Notes: a model not told the origin generated them from the letters alone. A stretch of DNA of 64,000 nt from Actinospica robiniae DSM 44927 (GCF_000504285.1 NZ_KI632511.1:181272-245271), one strand, 5' to 3'. Shown: positions 54,601-63,244, counted from the first letter of the stretch. Numbers and translations: made by a program.

Positions 54601-55197
54601 GGGGGTGCTCAACGCGCATGCGGGCAGCGAGACCAGGGCCAAACGTGCGTTCCAGCCGCCGCCGAACGCTTCCTGGAACTGCCTGTAGGACACCGTGATC
54701 GACACACTGCCGGGCTTATCCACACCGTCCGCGCGGGTCACGGCCAGAACTACCCCGTTGGCGCCCGCAGCCTGGGCGGCCGAGCGCGGTTCGACTGTGA
54801 CGGAGGCTTTTGACGGCGAATCCGAGGCCGGAGATGCCTTGCCCGCGCGCTTACCCCCAGGTGCGAGGGTGACCGGGAGCGACCCGGCGGCCTGAGCGGT
54901 ACTGCCCGCGAAGGCCACCGTCGCGCTGCCTGAGGGCCACACCGGCGCCGCGGTCTTCGCCGAGGTCTCCGGTGTCGGCTTGGTGTAGTGGGAGATGACG
55001 GGAGAGACCGGGAACGACTTGGTCGGCGCCACGCTCACCAAGCCCATACCACTCGCGGCCAGTGCCGGGCTCCCGAATATCACCTGCGCCACGAGCGCCG
55101 GGGCCAATGCTGCCACGACGAGGCGGGTGTTTCGCCGACGGAAGCCCCCCGCCAATCGCCCAAGCATGGAATGTGCAGCCACATATATGCTAGCCAT
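48685..55197 (-). CDS. Secreted Rhs/YD-repeat (WapA-like) polymorphic toxin-type protein
   Basis: A 2170-residue exported protein. Signal peptide: RRRNTRLVVAALAPALVAQV, cleavage near SPALAAS. An N-terminal beta region (FTWSYPISTPEVPGGLEPSL, GLSYDSQSVDGLTSATNNQA) leads into a long array of YD repeats (for example YDPAGQKATETDAAGNKWSW, YDKDGRKTAAYDT). The Rhs core ends with YNAASGRFLSVDPVFEADDP and GYDYSGNDPVTLSDPTGQ at about 49471. The last 261 residues (48685-49470) are a different, Gln/Ala-rich tip with a hydrophobic stretch (STAAMVVSIVSIAIPVLAPV) and lower GC, the usual sign of an exchangeable toxin tip. ATG 55197 has GGGAGG upstream. No toxin family is recognised in the tip. Role: contact-dependent competition or wall-associated function. 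Confidence 0.88.
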   Translation of the reverse strand: MASIYVAAHSMLGRLAGGFRRRNTRLVVAALAPALVAQVIFGSPALAASGMGLVSVAPTKSFPVSPVISHYTKPTPETSAKTAAPVWPSGSATVAFAGSTAQAAGSLPVTLAPGGKRAGKASPASDSPSKASVTVEPRSAAQAAGANGVVLAVTRADGVDKPGSVSITVSYRQFQEAFGGGWNARLALVSLPACALSTPDVPACRVQHPVTFANNPKTQTLSATATLPASPATAADARGAAFESASWTTESASSASLPTPLVLALTSDTSSSAGSGGGDYTATTLKSDSGSWSGGGSADSFTWSYPISTPEVPGGLEPSLGLSYDSQSVDGLTSATNNQAGVVGDGWDLTDSYIERSYASCNQNPAGSSKTYDNCWSNDDQLTISLDGDTSTLIKDDATGTYHSTGDPGERVQYETGAVNGAHNGEYWVVTSTDGTQYYFGLNELPGYAGTDAQTNSVDTEPVYATASGQPCYQTSFPSSYCEQAYRWNLDYVVDTHSDAISYWYAKTTAYYAQDLGTTAPSTSAYTRDSVLSKIEYGQRAGAVYSSTPAGQVDLSYAGRCSTSPTGCDTSTLSSSTASNWPDVPYDLNCASGATCSMQSPTFWSEDELTGIKTSALSGTSLTPVDSWALTYALPAIVDSKDTSTPSLWLSTIKQTGLDTTAGGSTSSVPLPQVTFSGTAMQNRVDMTDGYPWITRQRLNKIVTETGETISVGYSAPGCASSTPSSDSANTMLCYPVYWTPATASDPIKDYFNKYIVTGVTEEDPTGGFGNDTIQTIYTPVGNPAWHYDDNPLTPANQRTWDQFRGYSGMVVSTGTAPDPVTQTQYTYFRGMDGDYLTSTSTRSVTVSDTRGDAAVVDSNQYAGTTYETQVFNGTAVVSDAIDTPWTSSATATHALTGGLPSQQAFLTGQAEQRVYTPLASGSTRETETDYTHDSYGRATQVNALGDVSVASQHSCTTTSYADNTSTWILDLPDEVKTVSVPCTTTPALPADAISDDLTYYDGSATLGAVPTAGDATKTQKAASYTGSTPNYVTTATTVYDEYGRDTSDADADSRTTAMAYTPATGAEPTSIKVTDPKGLVTTTAYDPLRELPTTVTNPAGHITTEQYDALGRLTAVYEPGFAAATKVPNEKFTYTVSNSAPSVVDSYTLNDDESYRLSETIYDSMLRAREVQTGTVDGNRDITDTYYNTDGWTSETTNPYYNANPVGTTLVQTKTPPETQAQPGDVPAETGYTYDGVGRETAVISYNLGNETWRTTYSYGGNFTTTIPPAGGTATTTVTNALGQQTDLIQYLAGQPTNYATDPAGDYTDTTYTYDPAGQKATETDAAGNKWSWAYNLLGQQTDAYDPDAGHSVETYDNAGQVITSTDARGKQSTYVYDKDGRKTAAYDTTSTQTLSSSNETASWVYDTVMNGMPTSSTSYSNGDTYTSSIQAYNAMGLPAATKFTLTGTDADLVPSGGYTIGYGYTFTGLPKSVIDPAMGGLPSETVTTGYNAYGVPISLAGTGSVNWNYVTAIGYDQYDHPTQYTMPTVSGSVQATLSYDAQTSALTGIETTDSTSTNPVDQLAYFYDNGSHTVSPGSGLLTKVVDKQNGTATVDTQCFTYDYAQRLSQAWTATDNCLATPSPGSSAGVGGTDAPYWQSWTYDAAGDRLTQTDHATSGVTANDTTTTYHYPTQPSSTDQPTTLTNTTATGPNAIAETASYTYDTAGNETSQTGGTPGTETYTWNDQDQLQATTSSAGTTNYAYDADGDQIVMRDPASTTLTVGDAQLNLVSGSGNVTGTRYYSVGGVTVAERTNTGAVNCLIPDRQGTDQLAIATTAAQTVTHRQYLPFGQTRGAAPTWVGGDKGYIGGQADSTTSLETLGARVYNAASGRFLSVDPVFEADDPAQIAGYDYSGNDPVTLSDPTGQRDCVDSCGSEADQDYAKAISKQAYEEQQEYYDSEAKKAENQAIDDCTSNACIERTVRNTNNAKAKLALVNEYDKQQALKSEQAAQEVLAQRALAAQQAAAAKQSHSCGFMGLSCAWHAVTNYKILGIGVSDILSTAAMVVSIVSIAIPVLAPVAFGLNVASALYSGVSGDWFGLISAVPGFGIAARVVKLEKVARDADEMYDAARQLRAADPDLMSKGARQAFGKSAASARRDAKYMNGLNNRLTVAGGIGFWGIDECLSHC

Positions 55198-55260
55198 CCG
55201 ACACCCTCCCCATCGCCGCGGCCCTGCCACACAGCGCGTGACAATGCACGAACCCTGCGA

Positions 55261-55291
55261 ACTGTAGCAGTCGCAGGGTACTGACCGTCAA
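55261..55291 (-). promoter_or_regulatory. Candidate promoter of the Rhs gene
   Basis: On the minus strand TTGACG (55291-55286) and TACAGT (55266-55261) are separated by 19 bp, one or two bases longer than ideal. The start would give a leader of about 55 nt before the Rhs ATG. Confidence 0.35.
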
Positions 55292-55330
55292 GGACTGTGG
55301 AGCAATTTCATGAAAGGCTCTGCGAATTGA

Positions 55331-55345
55331 TGACCTAACAGGTCA
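55331..55345. promoter_or_regulatory. Inverted repeat in Rhs/LamG divergent region
   Basis: TGACCTAACAGGTCA is a perfect 6-bp inverted repeat with a 3-bp centre. It lies about midway in the 275-bp region between the two large divergent genes, so one regulator could act on both. Confidence 0.45.
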
Positions 55346-55472
55346 CAGGCCCTATCATGCGCCAGGAGCCCTGGATCACACTCTCGCCGAGGGCGCACGG
55401 GGCCGTGGGGGCGCTAACCGCCACCACCCAATTCAATGGGCGAATATATCTCACAGGGTTGGAAGGTATGGC

Positions 55473-58400
55473 ATGAATACGCACATGCGGCGAAGTTCGC
55501 GGCGCGCGGCTGCCGCGGCGCTCGCGGTCTCCATGATCATGGCGGGCGGCGGCGTCCTCGCTCCAGCTGCCGATGCGCAGGCGGGCGCGCAAGCTCCGGC
55601 GAGCTCGACCGGTGATCCTGCGCCGGTCGCCTCGTCCGCGGGCGCGCCGGCCGGCACACAGGCCTTGGCGGACGGCTACGGGCTTTCCGCTGCGCAGCAG
55701 AAGGCCGTCGACCAGGCTGCGGCGCAGGCTGCGAAGACCGGCCAGCCGGTGCCGATCAGTGCCCTGACCAGCGAGACCTGGCAGGTCTCCGCCGAGCCGG
55801 GCGGGGGCCTGGAGCTGGCGGACAACCCCGCTCCGGTGCGTACCCTGCAGCACGGGGCGTGGGTGCCGGTGGACACCACCTTGCACAAAAACTCCGACGG
55901 CACCTACACGCCGGCTGCCACCGCCTATGCGACCGCGCGCCTGTCCGGCGGGGGCAGCGGCCCGCTGGTCACCACGACCACCTCGAGTGGTGCGAACTAC
56001 CAGTTGTCCTGGCCGACCGCGCTTCCCGCCCCCACGGTCTCCGGCTCCAGCGCGACCTACGGCAACGTGATCGCAGGGGTCGATCTCCGGGTCGATGCGA
56101 ACGCCACCGGCGGCTTCTCTGAAGTCCTGATCGTGCACAACGCCAAGGCCGCCGCCGATCCGCGGCTTGCGAAGCTCGCGCTCGCCGTGCACTCCTCCGG
56201 CACCAGCCGGGGCACCGGGACCACGCTCGCCACCGCCCCTGACGGCCTGCAGCTGGACCTGTCCGACGCGATGATGTGGGACTCCGAGACCACACCCACC
56301 GCGCCCGGCAGTATCGCGGCGAAGGGTACTGCCGGCACCTCGAGCGCGAAGGCGCCGAGCCTGGCTCAGGTCGCCGCGTCCGACCCGTCCGATGCGACCC
56401 ACCCGGGCTACGCCGCGCACCAGGCGCCGCTGCAGGTCTCCTCCTCCACCAGCTCGCTGACGCTGGCCCCGGACAAGGCCATGCTCACGGCCAAGGACAC
56501 GGTCTTCCCGCTCTACATCGACCCGAGCGTGTCCTGGCACTCCAGCACACCCGCAGCCTCGGCATACGACGAGATCAAGCAGGGCTCTCCCTGTAACAGC
56601 CAGTCCTACACCAACGACACCGCCGAAGACGACAACTCGCTCGGCGTCGGCTGGACCAACACCTACTGCGGCGGATACCAGCGCACCTTCTACCAGTGGA
56701 AGCTGCCCCCGGCCATCGCGAAGGCAACCATCCAGGTCGCGACCGTGAAGGCCACCGAGAACTGGCAGGCCTCCTTCTCCTGCAGCGAGTCACGCACCGT
56801 GGACCTTCACCTGGCCGTCGGCATCGGCGCCGGCACCGACTACAACAACACCAACCCCGGCTACATCACCGGCTCGGGCGCCTACTCGACCTCCGCGAGC
56901 GTCGGCGCGGCATACAACCCGTCGGGCTGCCAGAACCCCATCACCTCCCCGGCCTCCTTCACCGTCACCACCCCGGTGCAGGCGGCCGCCACCAGCAGCG
57001 CCAGCCAGATCACCTTCGTCATGGACCAGGGCTCGAACACCAACTACGCGGACTTCGACCGGTTCACCGACAACCCCACGCTCAACATCTCCTACGACCA
57101 CGCCCCCACCACCCCGACCGCCGCCCAACTCTCCGCCGCGGTCGGCGGCTCGGACACCGCCGCATGCGACACCGCCGCCCCGTACCCGTACATCGGCAAG
57201 GCGATCGCGACCAACAACGTCACCCTGACCGCGACGAACATCACCAGTCCGGACAGCGACGAACTCCAGGCCACCTTCAAATACTGGATCACCGGGTCCA
57301 CCACCACCGCCACCGGCAAATCCGCCGACAACCTCGCCTCCGGCGGCAACGCCAGCTACACGCTGCCCGCCGCCTTCACCCAGGGCCTGACCGACGGGCA
57401 GTCGGTGTCCTGGCAGGTGCAGACCACCAACGGCACCCTGACCTCCGGCTGGTCGCCCACCTGCACCTACACCGCCGAACCCACCGGCCCCGACGAGCCG
57501 GCCATCACCGCGAACACCACCTACCCCGACAACACCACCGGCGCCGCGGCAGGCACCACCGCGACCTTCACCGTGACCGGCAACACCGACGGCACCGCGG
57601 CGACGAAGTTCTACTACCGGCTCGACGCCGCCCCGGTGACCACCGGCACCATCCCCGCCACCCAGATCGCCACCGCCACCAACGACACCGCCACCTTCAC
57701 CATCACCCCCGCCTGGGCCGGACTCCACACCCTCTACGTCGAGTCCGTCGACGCCGCCGGCGACGTCTCCGGCGCCAACTCCTACACCGTCATCGCCGCA
57801 GCCCACGCCCCGAGCACCTGCGCCAGCCTCACCGCCTGCTTCAACAACACCGCGATCAGCCCCGACACCAACCCCTCCCAGGCCAACGCGGACGGCAACG
57901 GCAACAGCCTCTCCGCCACCAACCTCACCGCCGCCGGATGGAAAAGCACCGGCGGGCACATGAGCATCGACGGCGCGAACCTCGCGCTGCCCGCATACGG
58001 CACCGGGCAGGCAGACAACGTCCTGGCCGCGAACCAGACCATCACCTGCACCAGCTCACAGGCGATGAACTGCGTTACCAACCCGGTCGGTGCCAGTGCC
58101 CTGACGTTCCTGACCACCGCCACCTACGGCTCGATGGCCGAGCCCGGCTCCATCTCCGGAGACACCACCGCCCCCTACATCCCTGCGGGCACCCCGGTCG
58201 CCGGCTCCTACATCAACGACGGATCCCTGCAAGACGCCATCGGCGCCCCCACCGGCACCATCAACTACGCCGACGGCACCTCCGACACCTACACCCTCAC
58301 GGTCCCGGACTGGTCGAGCGGCCCGAGCAACCTCGCCGCGTTCACCATGCCCTCCTTCAACAACCCGGCCGGGAAGAAGACCTCCACGGCGAAGATGTAC

Positions 58401-60650
58401 GCGTTCAGCATCCCGCTCAGGCCCGGCGCGACCATCTCCTCAATCACCCTGCCCGACGTCTCCGGCACCCCCGGCCATGGCATTCCGGCCGTGCACATCT
58501 TCTCCATCGGCACCCGCAACACCACCACCGGCACGGTCAAGGCCGACGGCACCACCGCGACCCTCGCGAGCCCCAACACCTGGACCGGGGCATGGGCCTC
58601 GGACAACGAGGGCAACTACAACTACGAATCGAGCAACTTCAACAACCAGTCCTTCCGCGTCCTGCTCCAGCCCACCGTCACCGGCTCCACCATCCGGGTC
58701 AAGCTGGACAACGCGCTCGGTACCAGCCCCCTCGACATCGGCCACGCCACCGTCGCGCTGACCAACGGCACCGCCATCACCCCCACCGCAGCCACCAGCT
58801 CCACGCCGGTGAACCTCACCTTCGCAGGCTCGACCAGCACCGTGATCCCCGAAGGCGCCATGCTCTACTCCGACCCGCTGCCCTTCAACGTCACCGCAGG
58901 ACACTGGCTCGCCGTCTCCTTCCAGCTCACCAACTCCATCCCCTACCTGGTCGAGCACTCCTGGGTCACCGACTCCTACGAATACACCGCCCCCATCGGC
59001 TCCGGTGACCACACCGCGGACACCGCCGCCACCACCTACACCGCCACAGGCTCCCTCAACGGCACCTACACCAACCTGGTCACCGGCCTCGACGTACAGA
59101 CCGCGGGCGTGCCCACCCAGATCGTGCTCGGCGACAACCTCATCGACGCGTTCGAACCCAACACCGCCCCCCTCTCCCCCAACAACGGCGCCGCGCTGCG
59201 CCTGTCCGACGACATCGCCGCCGCCTCCTCCACCGCCCCCGACCCGTACGGCACCATCAACGCCGGCATCGAATCCAACCAACTCGTCACCGACTACCCC
59301 GAGACCCGCGACGGCACCACCACCGGCGGCGCCGTCGGCGGACCCGCCGCCCTCACCCGCGTCGACCGCGATCTGCTCGACGAACCGGGCCTGAACACCG
59401 TCATCCTCGACGAAGGCCTCGAAGACGCCCTCGCCGGCAGCGACTTCGCCACCATCGAAGACGCCTACAACTCCCTGCTCGGCTACCTCCAGGACACCGG
59501 CATCGAAATGAAGGCCGGAACCGACGGGGCCAGCAGCACCGAGGTGTTCCCCAGCATCGTCGACATCGGCCTCACCCCGTGCGACACCTACAACGGCGAC
59601 GGCGCCGCCACCGGCAACGACCCGTGCACCACGGCCAGCACCACGACCACCCCCGTCGACACCATCCGCACCCAGATCAACGGATGGCTCGCCGCCAACC
59701 CCAACGGATACGGCTGGTGGAGCCCATCCCCCTACTACTACGTCGACCCCGACAAGACGATCGGCGTCCCTGACGCGAGCGACGGCGCCACCAAACTCAA
59801 CCCGCTCGCCATGGTCGGCACCAGCCGCAACAACACGTTGTCCGACCCGGTCAACCTCACCAACACCGGCACCGGCGCCCTGGCCAACGCCATCCTCGCC
59901 GCCACCGACACCTGGACCCTGACCGACGGCACAGGCTCCACCACCGCCGCCGACAGCGCACCCAACTACAACGCCAACGCCTACCTCACTCTGACCGACC
60001 CCAACCCCACTTCCGACGTCGGCGCCGGCACCAACTTCCTGACACTGGCAGGCACATACACCTGGGCCACCGCCACCGTCGGCGCCAATGCCAACACCAC
60101 CGTACTCAGCCTCGACGGCACCAGTGGGTACGGGTCGACCGGCAACACCGTAGTCAACACCACGGGAAGCTACAGCATCAGCGCCTGGGTTGACCCCGCG
60201 GCACCCACCTCGGGAGCCCAAGTGATCGCCGGCGAGTGCGGCAACAATCACTGTGCACTGTACTTCGGGATCACCAGCGGCGGATACTGGCAGATCGGCG
60301 GCCAGGGTTCTGACACCGCAAGCGACGACACCTACTACGGAGCCACGTACAGCACCGCCACCGCAGCGGCCAACACGTGGACCCATGTAGTCGCCACGTT
60401 CAACGCGGCAACCGACACCTATGCGCTGTACCTCAACGGCTCCCTCGCCGCCACTGCGGCCGGGCGCCCGACCGGCTGGGGCGCCACCGGCCCCCTAACC
60501 GTCGGCGGCCTCTACATTCTCGGTAGTGGCACGCCCGTCACCAAGAACTTCCTCGACGGAGAGATCAGCAACCTGAAGACGTACAATTACGCGCTGAGCG
60601 CACCGCAGATCACCGCACTCCACGACCAGATCACCCCGCTCGACCAGTAG
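55473..60650 (+). CDS. Large secreted LamG protein with DNRLRE-type and SGNH-like domains
   Basis: A 1725-residue exported protein divergent from the Rhs gene. Signal peptide ends near ADAQAGA. The N-terminal region (VRTLQHGAWVPVDTTLHKNS, SATYGNVIAGVDLRVDANAT) and the following DNRLRE-like module (SLGVGWTNTYCGGYQRTFYQ to DFDRFTDNPTLNISYDH) are shared with many actinomycete Rhs-associated proteins. Ig-like segments follow, then an SGNH-hydrolase-like domain (about residues 1000-1480: QIVLGDNLIDAFEPN, GIESNQLVTDYPE, TVILDEGLEDALAG). Its block I is GDN rather than GDS, so the nucleophile is missing, and no C-terminal D-x-x-H is evident. A LamG domain ends the protein. ATG 55473 follows GGAAGG at 6 bp. 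Probably a cell-surface glycan-binding protein, perhaps a companion of the Rhs protein. Confidence 0.8.
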   Translation: MNTHMRRSSRRAAAAALAVSMIMAGGGVLAPAADAQAGAQAPASSTGDPAPVASSAGAPAGTQALADGYGLSAAQQKAVDQAAAQAAKTGQPVPISALTSETWQVSAEPGGGLELADNPAPVRTLQHGAWVPVDTTLHKNSDGTYTPAATAYATARLSGGGSGPLVTTTTSSGANYQLSWPTALPAPTVSGSSATYGNVIAGVDLRVDANATGGFSEVLIVHNAKAAADPRLAKLALAVHSSGTSRGTGTTLATAPDGLQLDLSDAMMWDSETTPTAPGSIAAKGTAGTSSAKAPSLAQVAASDPSDATHPGYAAHQAPLQVSSSTSSLTLAPDKAMLTAKDTVFPLYIDPSVSWHSSTPAASAYDEIKQGSPCNSQSYTNDTAEDDNSLGVGWTNTYCGGYQRTFYQWKLPPAIAKATIQVATVKATENWQASFSCSESRTVDLHLAVGIGAGTDYNNTNPGYITGSGAYSTSASVGAAYNPSGCQNPITSPASFTVTTPVQAAATSSASQITFVMDQGSNTNYADFDRFTDNPTLNISYDHAPTTPTAAQLSAAVGGSDTAACDTAAPYPYIGKAIATNNVTLTATNITSPDSDELQATFKYWITGSTTTATGKSADNLASGGNASYTLPAAFTQGLTDGQSVSWQVQTTNGTLTSGWSPTCTYTAEPTGPDEPAITANTTYPDNTTGAAAGTTATFTVTGNTDGTAATKFYYRLDAAPVTTGTIPATQIATATNDTATFTITPAWAGLHTLYVESVDAAGDVSGANSYTVIAAAHAPSTCASLTACFNNTAISPDTNPSQANADGNGNSLSATNLTAAGWKSTGGHMSIDGANLALPAYGTGQADNVLAANQTITCTSSQAMNCVTNPVGASALTFLTTATYGSMAEPGSISGDTTAPYIPAGTPVAGSYINDGSLQDAIGAPTGTINYADGTSDTYTLTVPDWSSGPSNLAAFTMPSFNNPAGKKTSTAKMYAFSIPLRPGATISSITLPDVSGTPGHGIPAVHIFSIGTRNTTTGTVKADGTTATLASPNTWTGAWASDNEGNYNYESSNFNNQSFRVLLQPTVTGSTIRVKLDNALGTSPLDIGHATVALTNGTAITPTAATSSTPVNLTFAGSTSTVIPEGAMLYSDPLPFNVTAGHWLAVSFQLTNSIPYLVEHSWVTDSYEYTAPIGSGDHTADTAATTYTATGSLNGTYTNLVTGLDVQTAGVPTQIVLGDNLIDAFEPNTAPLSPNNGAALRLSDDIAAASSTAPDPYGTINAGIESNQLVTDYPETRDGTTTGGAVGGPAALTRVDRDLLDEPGLNTVILDEGLEDALAGSDFATIEDAYNSLLGYLQDTGIEMKAGTDGASSTEVFPSIVDIGLTPCDTYNGDGAATGNDPCTTASTTTTPVDTIRTQINGWLAANPNGYGWWSPSPYYYVDPDKTIGVPDASDGATKLNPLAMVGTSRNNTLSDPVNLTNTGTGALANAILAATDTWTLTDGTGSTTAADSAPNYNANAYLTLTDPNPTSDVGAGTNFLTLAGTYTWATATVGANANTTVLSLDGTSGYGSTGNTVVNTTGSYSISAWVDPAAPTSGAQVIAGECGNNHCALYFGITSGGYWQIGGQGSDTASDDTYYGATYSTATAAANTWTHVVATFNAATDTYALYLNGSLAATAAGRPTGWGATGPLTVGGLYILGSGTPVTKNFLDGEISNLKTYNYALSAPQITALHDQITPLDQ

Positions 60651-60681
60651 GTCAACTGACGAGCCGACATAACCATGCCAC

Positions 60682-60712
60682 GCGCGGGGTCCCGCATAGC
60701 GGGACCCCGCGC
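60682..60712 (+). terminator. Perfect 14-bp stem terminator
   Basis: GCGCGGGGTCCCGC pairs perfectly with GCGGGACCCCGCGC around an ATA loop, 31 bp after the stop of the LamG protein gene. No U-tract follows. Confidence 0.7.
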
Positions 60713-62324
60713 CCGCAACTCTGCCCCACGCCAGCCTCGAACCGTCACAGCACGCCGATGGTTGCGTCATCGCCACGCAAACAGCCCCCAGCGCGCGGTA
60801 CGGCACATCTACACCGAGCCCACGCATCCACCACGCCCGAACCCGGACGCACTGATCTCGCAAACACTCGAGTCTTCCTTCGCGGACACGGGCATGCCCG
60901 CATTCTGCATAACCACGCTTATATTGTGCGAACGTCCGCGCCGCCGGACGCTACGCCAGTGCCACTGCTTCCGCCCCTCTGGCCTTGCCCGCCGCGCGCA
61001 AGTGTCTCGAGCCGCTCAAGGGCCCGGACCGGGCGACCGGGTCCTATTCGATCTCCATATCGGCGACGACGAGGTTCCGCCCACCCGGCGACGCTGATGG
61101 TCACGCGCCGCGCCGGATGCGACCGGCACGACTGGAACGCGGCGCGCCGGGCAATCGCGGGCAGCTGTACAGACAGCCGCACCTTATGCAGGGTGCGGAT
61201 GGTTCGGTCCGCCCCGAGGGATTCGAACCTCTCACCATTTGATCCGTAGCTGAGGCGGATCAGCTATCGAATATGCCAGCTTGGGCTGTGACGTCCGATC
61301 TCCCGCGCTCCGGTCCGGTCGCCCGCCGCCATCCCGTCCTACCGGTAGCCGATGGTGCCACGCCGTCCGCGCCTATCCGCTCGCCCACCGCTTGCCCAAC
61401 AGCGGAATCCGGCCGCGCCGTGCCGTCCACTTCCGGTACGTCCGTCTCGTGCCTTCCGCTGGGAGCCAGCGCCTGGCTCGGCGTCCCGGCATCGATTCGA
61501 AGCCGCCGAACAGGTAGGCGTAAGCCTGGGCGAGGTAGAGGCGCGCTGGGCGACGCCCTCGGAGGGCCTGCACGTCGGTCGTTACCACGTTTGCGGCATG
61601 ATCGGCCGGTGCTCGAGGAAATGCCGATGGCCCACGGCCGCGCATTCGCGGTAGTCGGGCTACGCAGCGTGAGGGTCGGCTGGGCCATGCCCTGCACCGA
61701 GAGCTGACGGCTGATCAGTAGGCGTCGCTATCTATCGGCACGGAGCGTGCTCGGGATGCGCACGCGTGGCTGTCTGCATTTGAGGTACACCCCAACGCTA
61801 CGCGAGCCACGCTATGAAGCGACGTCAGGATGGAGTATCTGTAAGGACTTCCCCGGCTTCCCGGACCGGACGCGATCGCAGGCCCCGTACCCTCAGCCCG
61901 CAACCAGCCGCTCGAGCCCCGGCGCCGCCGCACCCCGGAGTTCGCATCCGCACCCCCACCGGCCTGCGCCCGCCCCGTCTTGACCGCAGCCGCACCGCCA
62001 GCCGCCTGAGCACCGGACTCCGAACGCTTAGTACCCGAAGGCCACAGCGGAACGATCAGCGCCGCAACCACCGTAGCCGCGATGATCGATCCGCTCACCG
62101 CGCCCCCACATCCGCCGAACCCAGCGCGAACGCCAGCGGCGATGCCACCACCAGCACCACCGTGCCCCCCGCCGTTACCTTTTACGTGTCCCCGCAATGG
62201 GGGCGCCTGGCCTCCGGGCCCGGTATGGCTCTGCCACCCTGCCGTGTCTATGGCCTTGGGCGTGTTGCCGCCGGGTTTTGGAGCACTGCCTGACCGCTGA
62301 TAAGGGGCCTGGTCCGCATCCCGT
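60713..62324. other. 1.6-kb stretch without a supported gene
   Basis: Open frames occur but none has a credible start, composition and family match together. Items seen: a 7-bp hairpin CCGCACC/GGTGCGG at 61177-61198; a tRNA T-arm-like GGTTCGAATCCC on the minus strand (61229-61218) with no foldable complete tRNA around it; a minus-strand frame at 61373-61645 with no recognised match; and a Gly-rich minus-strand frame around 61715-62220 with one hydrophobic stretch (SIIAATVVAALIVPLW) but no start codon. Probably remnants. Confidence 0.4.
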
Positions 62325-62348
62325 GCCCGGCGCAACGCCGGGCGTTTT
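62325..62348 (+). terminator. Stem-loop upstream of IS110 element
   Basis: GCCCGGCG pairs perfectly with CGCCGGGC around CAA and is followed by GTTTTC, a good intrinsic terminator shape. It lies 59 bp upstream of the IS110 transposase start, either ending upstream transcription or belonging to the structured non-coding left end of the element. Confidence 0.55.
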
Positions 62349-62406
62349 CTCGGGGCGGCCTGTGTAACGTGGTTGCCGGCTGCGGTGCGATGGTCGAGGC
62401 CAGGGC

Positions 62407-63244
62407 ATGAGACGAGGGCACGGCTGGAAAGCGACGAGTGTGTACGACACAAGTGATATCGGAGTCTTCCTCGGCCTGGACGTGGGCAAGGGCGAGCACC
62501 ACGCCCACGGGCTGACCCCGGCCGGCAAGACCGTCTACGACAAGCGCCTGCCGAACACCGAGCCGAAGCTGCGCGCCCTGTTCGAGAAGCTGCTGACGAA
62601 GGTTCGGCACCGTCCTGGTGATCGTCGATCGGCCCGCGAACATCGGCGCCCTGCCGCTGACCGTCGCCCGAGACGCCGGCTGCCAGGTCGCCTACCTGCC
62701 CGGCCTGGCCATGCGCCGCGCCGCGGACCTCTACGAGGGCGAGGCCAAGACCGACGCCCGCGACGCCGCCTTCATCCCATCCCTCGCCCGCCAGCTGACC
62801 GAGATCCTCGCCCAACGCCGCACGCTGGAGGGCCAGCTTTCCGCCCTGCTGGAGGCCCACCCTCTTTCCCCGCTCCTGATCTCGATGCCCGGCATCGAGG
62901 TCAGGACCGCCGCGACCATCCTGACCACCGTCGGCGACGCCGGCACGTTCCCCACCGCCGACCACCTCGCCTCCTACGCAGGACTTGCCCCGGTCACCAA
63001 GTCCTCCGGCAGCTCCATCCGCGGCGAACACGCACCCAGACGCGGAAACCGACAGCTCAAACGCGCCATGTTCCTCTCCGCCTTCGCCGCCCTGGCCGAC
63101 CCCGACTCCCGCGCCTACTACGACAAACACCGCGCCGCAGGCAAAACCCACACCCAAGCAATCATCCGCCTCGCCCGCAGACGCATCAACGTCCTCCACG
63201 CCATACTCCGCGACGGCGCGTTCTACACGCCCCGCACGGCGTGA
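62407..63244 (+). pseudogene. Defective IS110-family transposase gene
   Basis: The N-terminus (DTSDIGVFLGLDVGKGEHHA, LTPAGKTVYDKRLPNTEPKL) is the RuvC-like DEDD domain. At 62601-62602 an extra G shifts the frame: LLTK should continue FGTVLVIVDRPANIGALPL, which does continue in the next frame. After KTDARDAAFI (about 62777) the protein jumps directly to PSLARQLTEILAQRR, so roughly 120 residues usually found between the two domains are missing. The C-terminal Tnp20 domain (SMPGIEVRTAATILTTVGDA, TKSSGSSIRGEHAPRRGNRQ, RAMFLSAFAALADPDSRAYY) is complete to the stop. A full enzyme is about 400 residues; this copy is not functional. Confidence 0.8.

Noticed and set aside
58440..60386. Long Gly/Val-rich minus-strand frame opposite the LamG protein
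   Set aside because: A mirror of the Thr/Ala/Asn-rich sense protein, with low complexity, no start signal and no family.
61198..61275. Complete tRNA gene on the minus strand
   Set aside because: The T-loop sequence is right, but the T-stem has mismatches and no matching 5' acceptor strand is present. It is kept only as a possible fragment.
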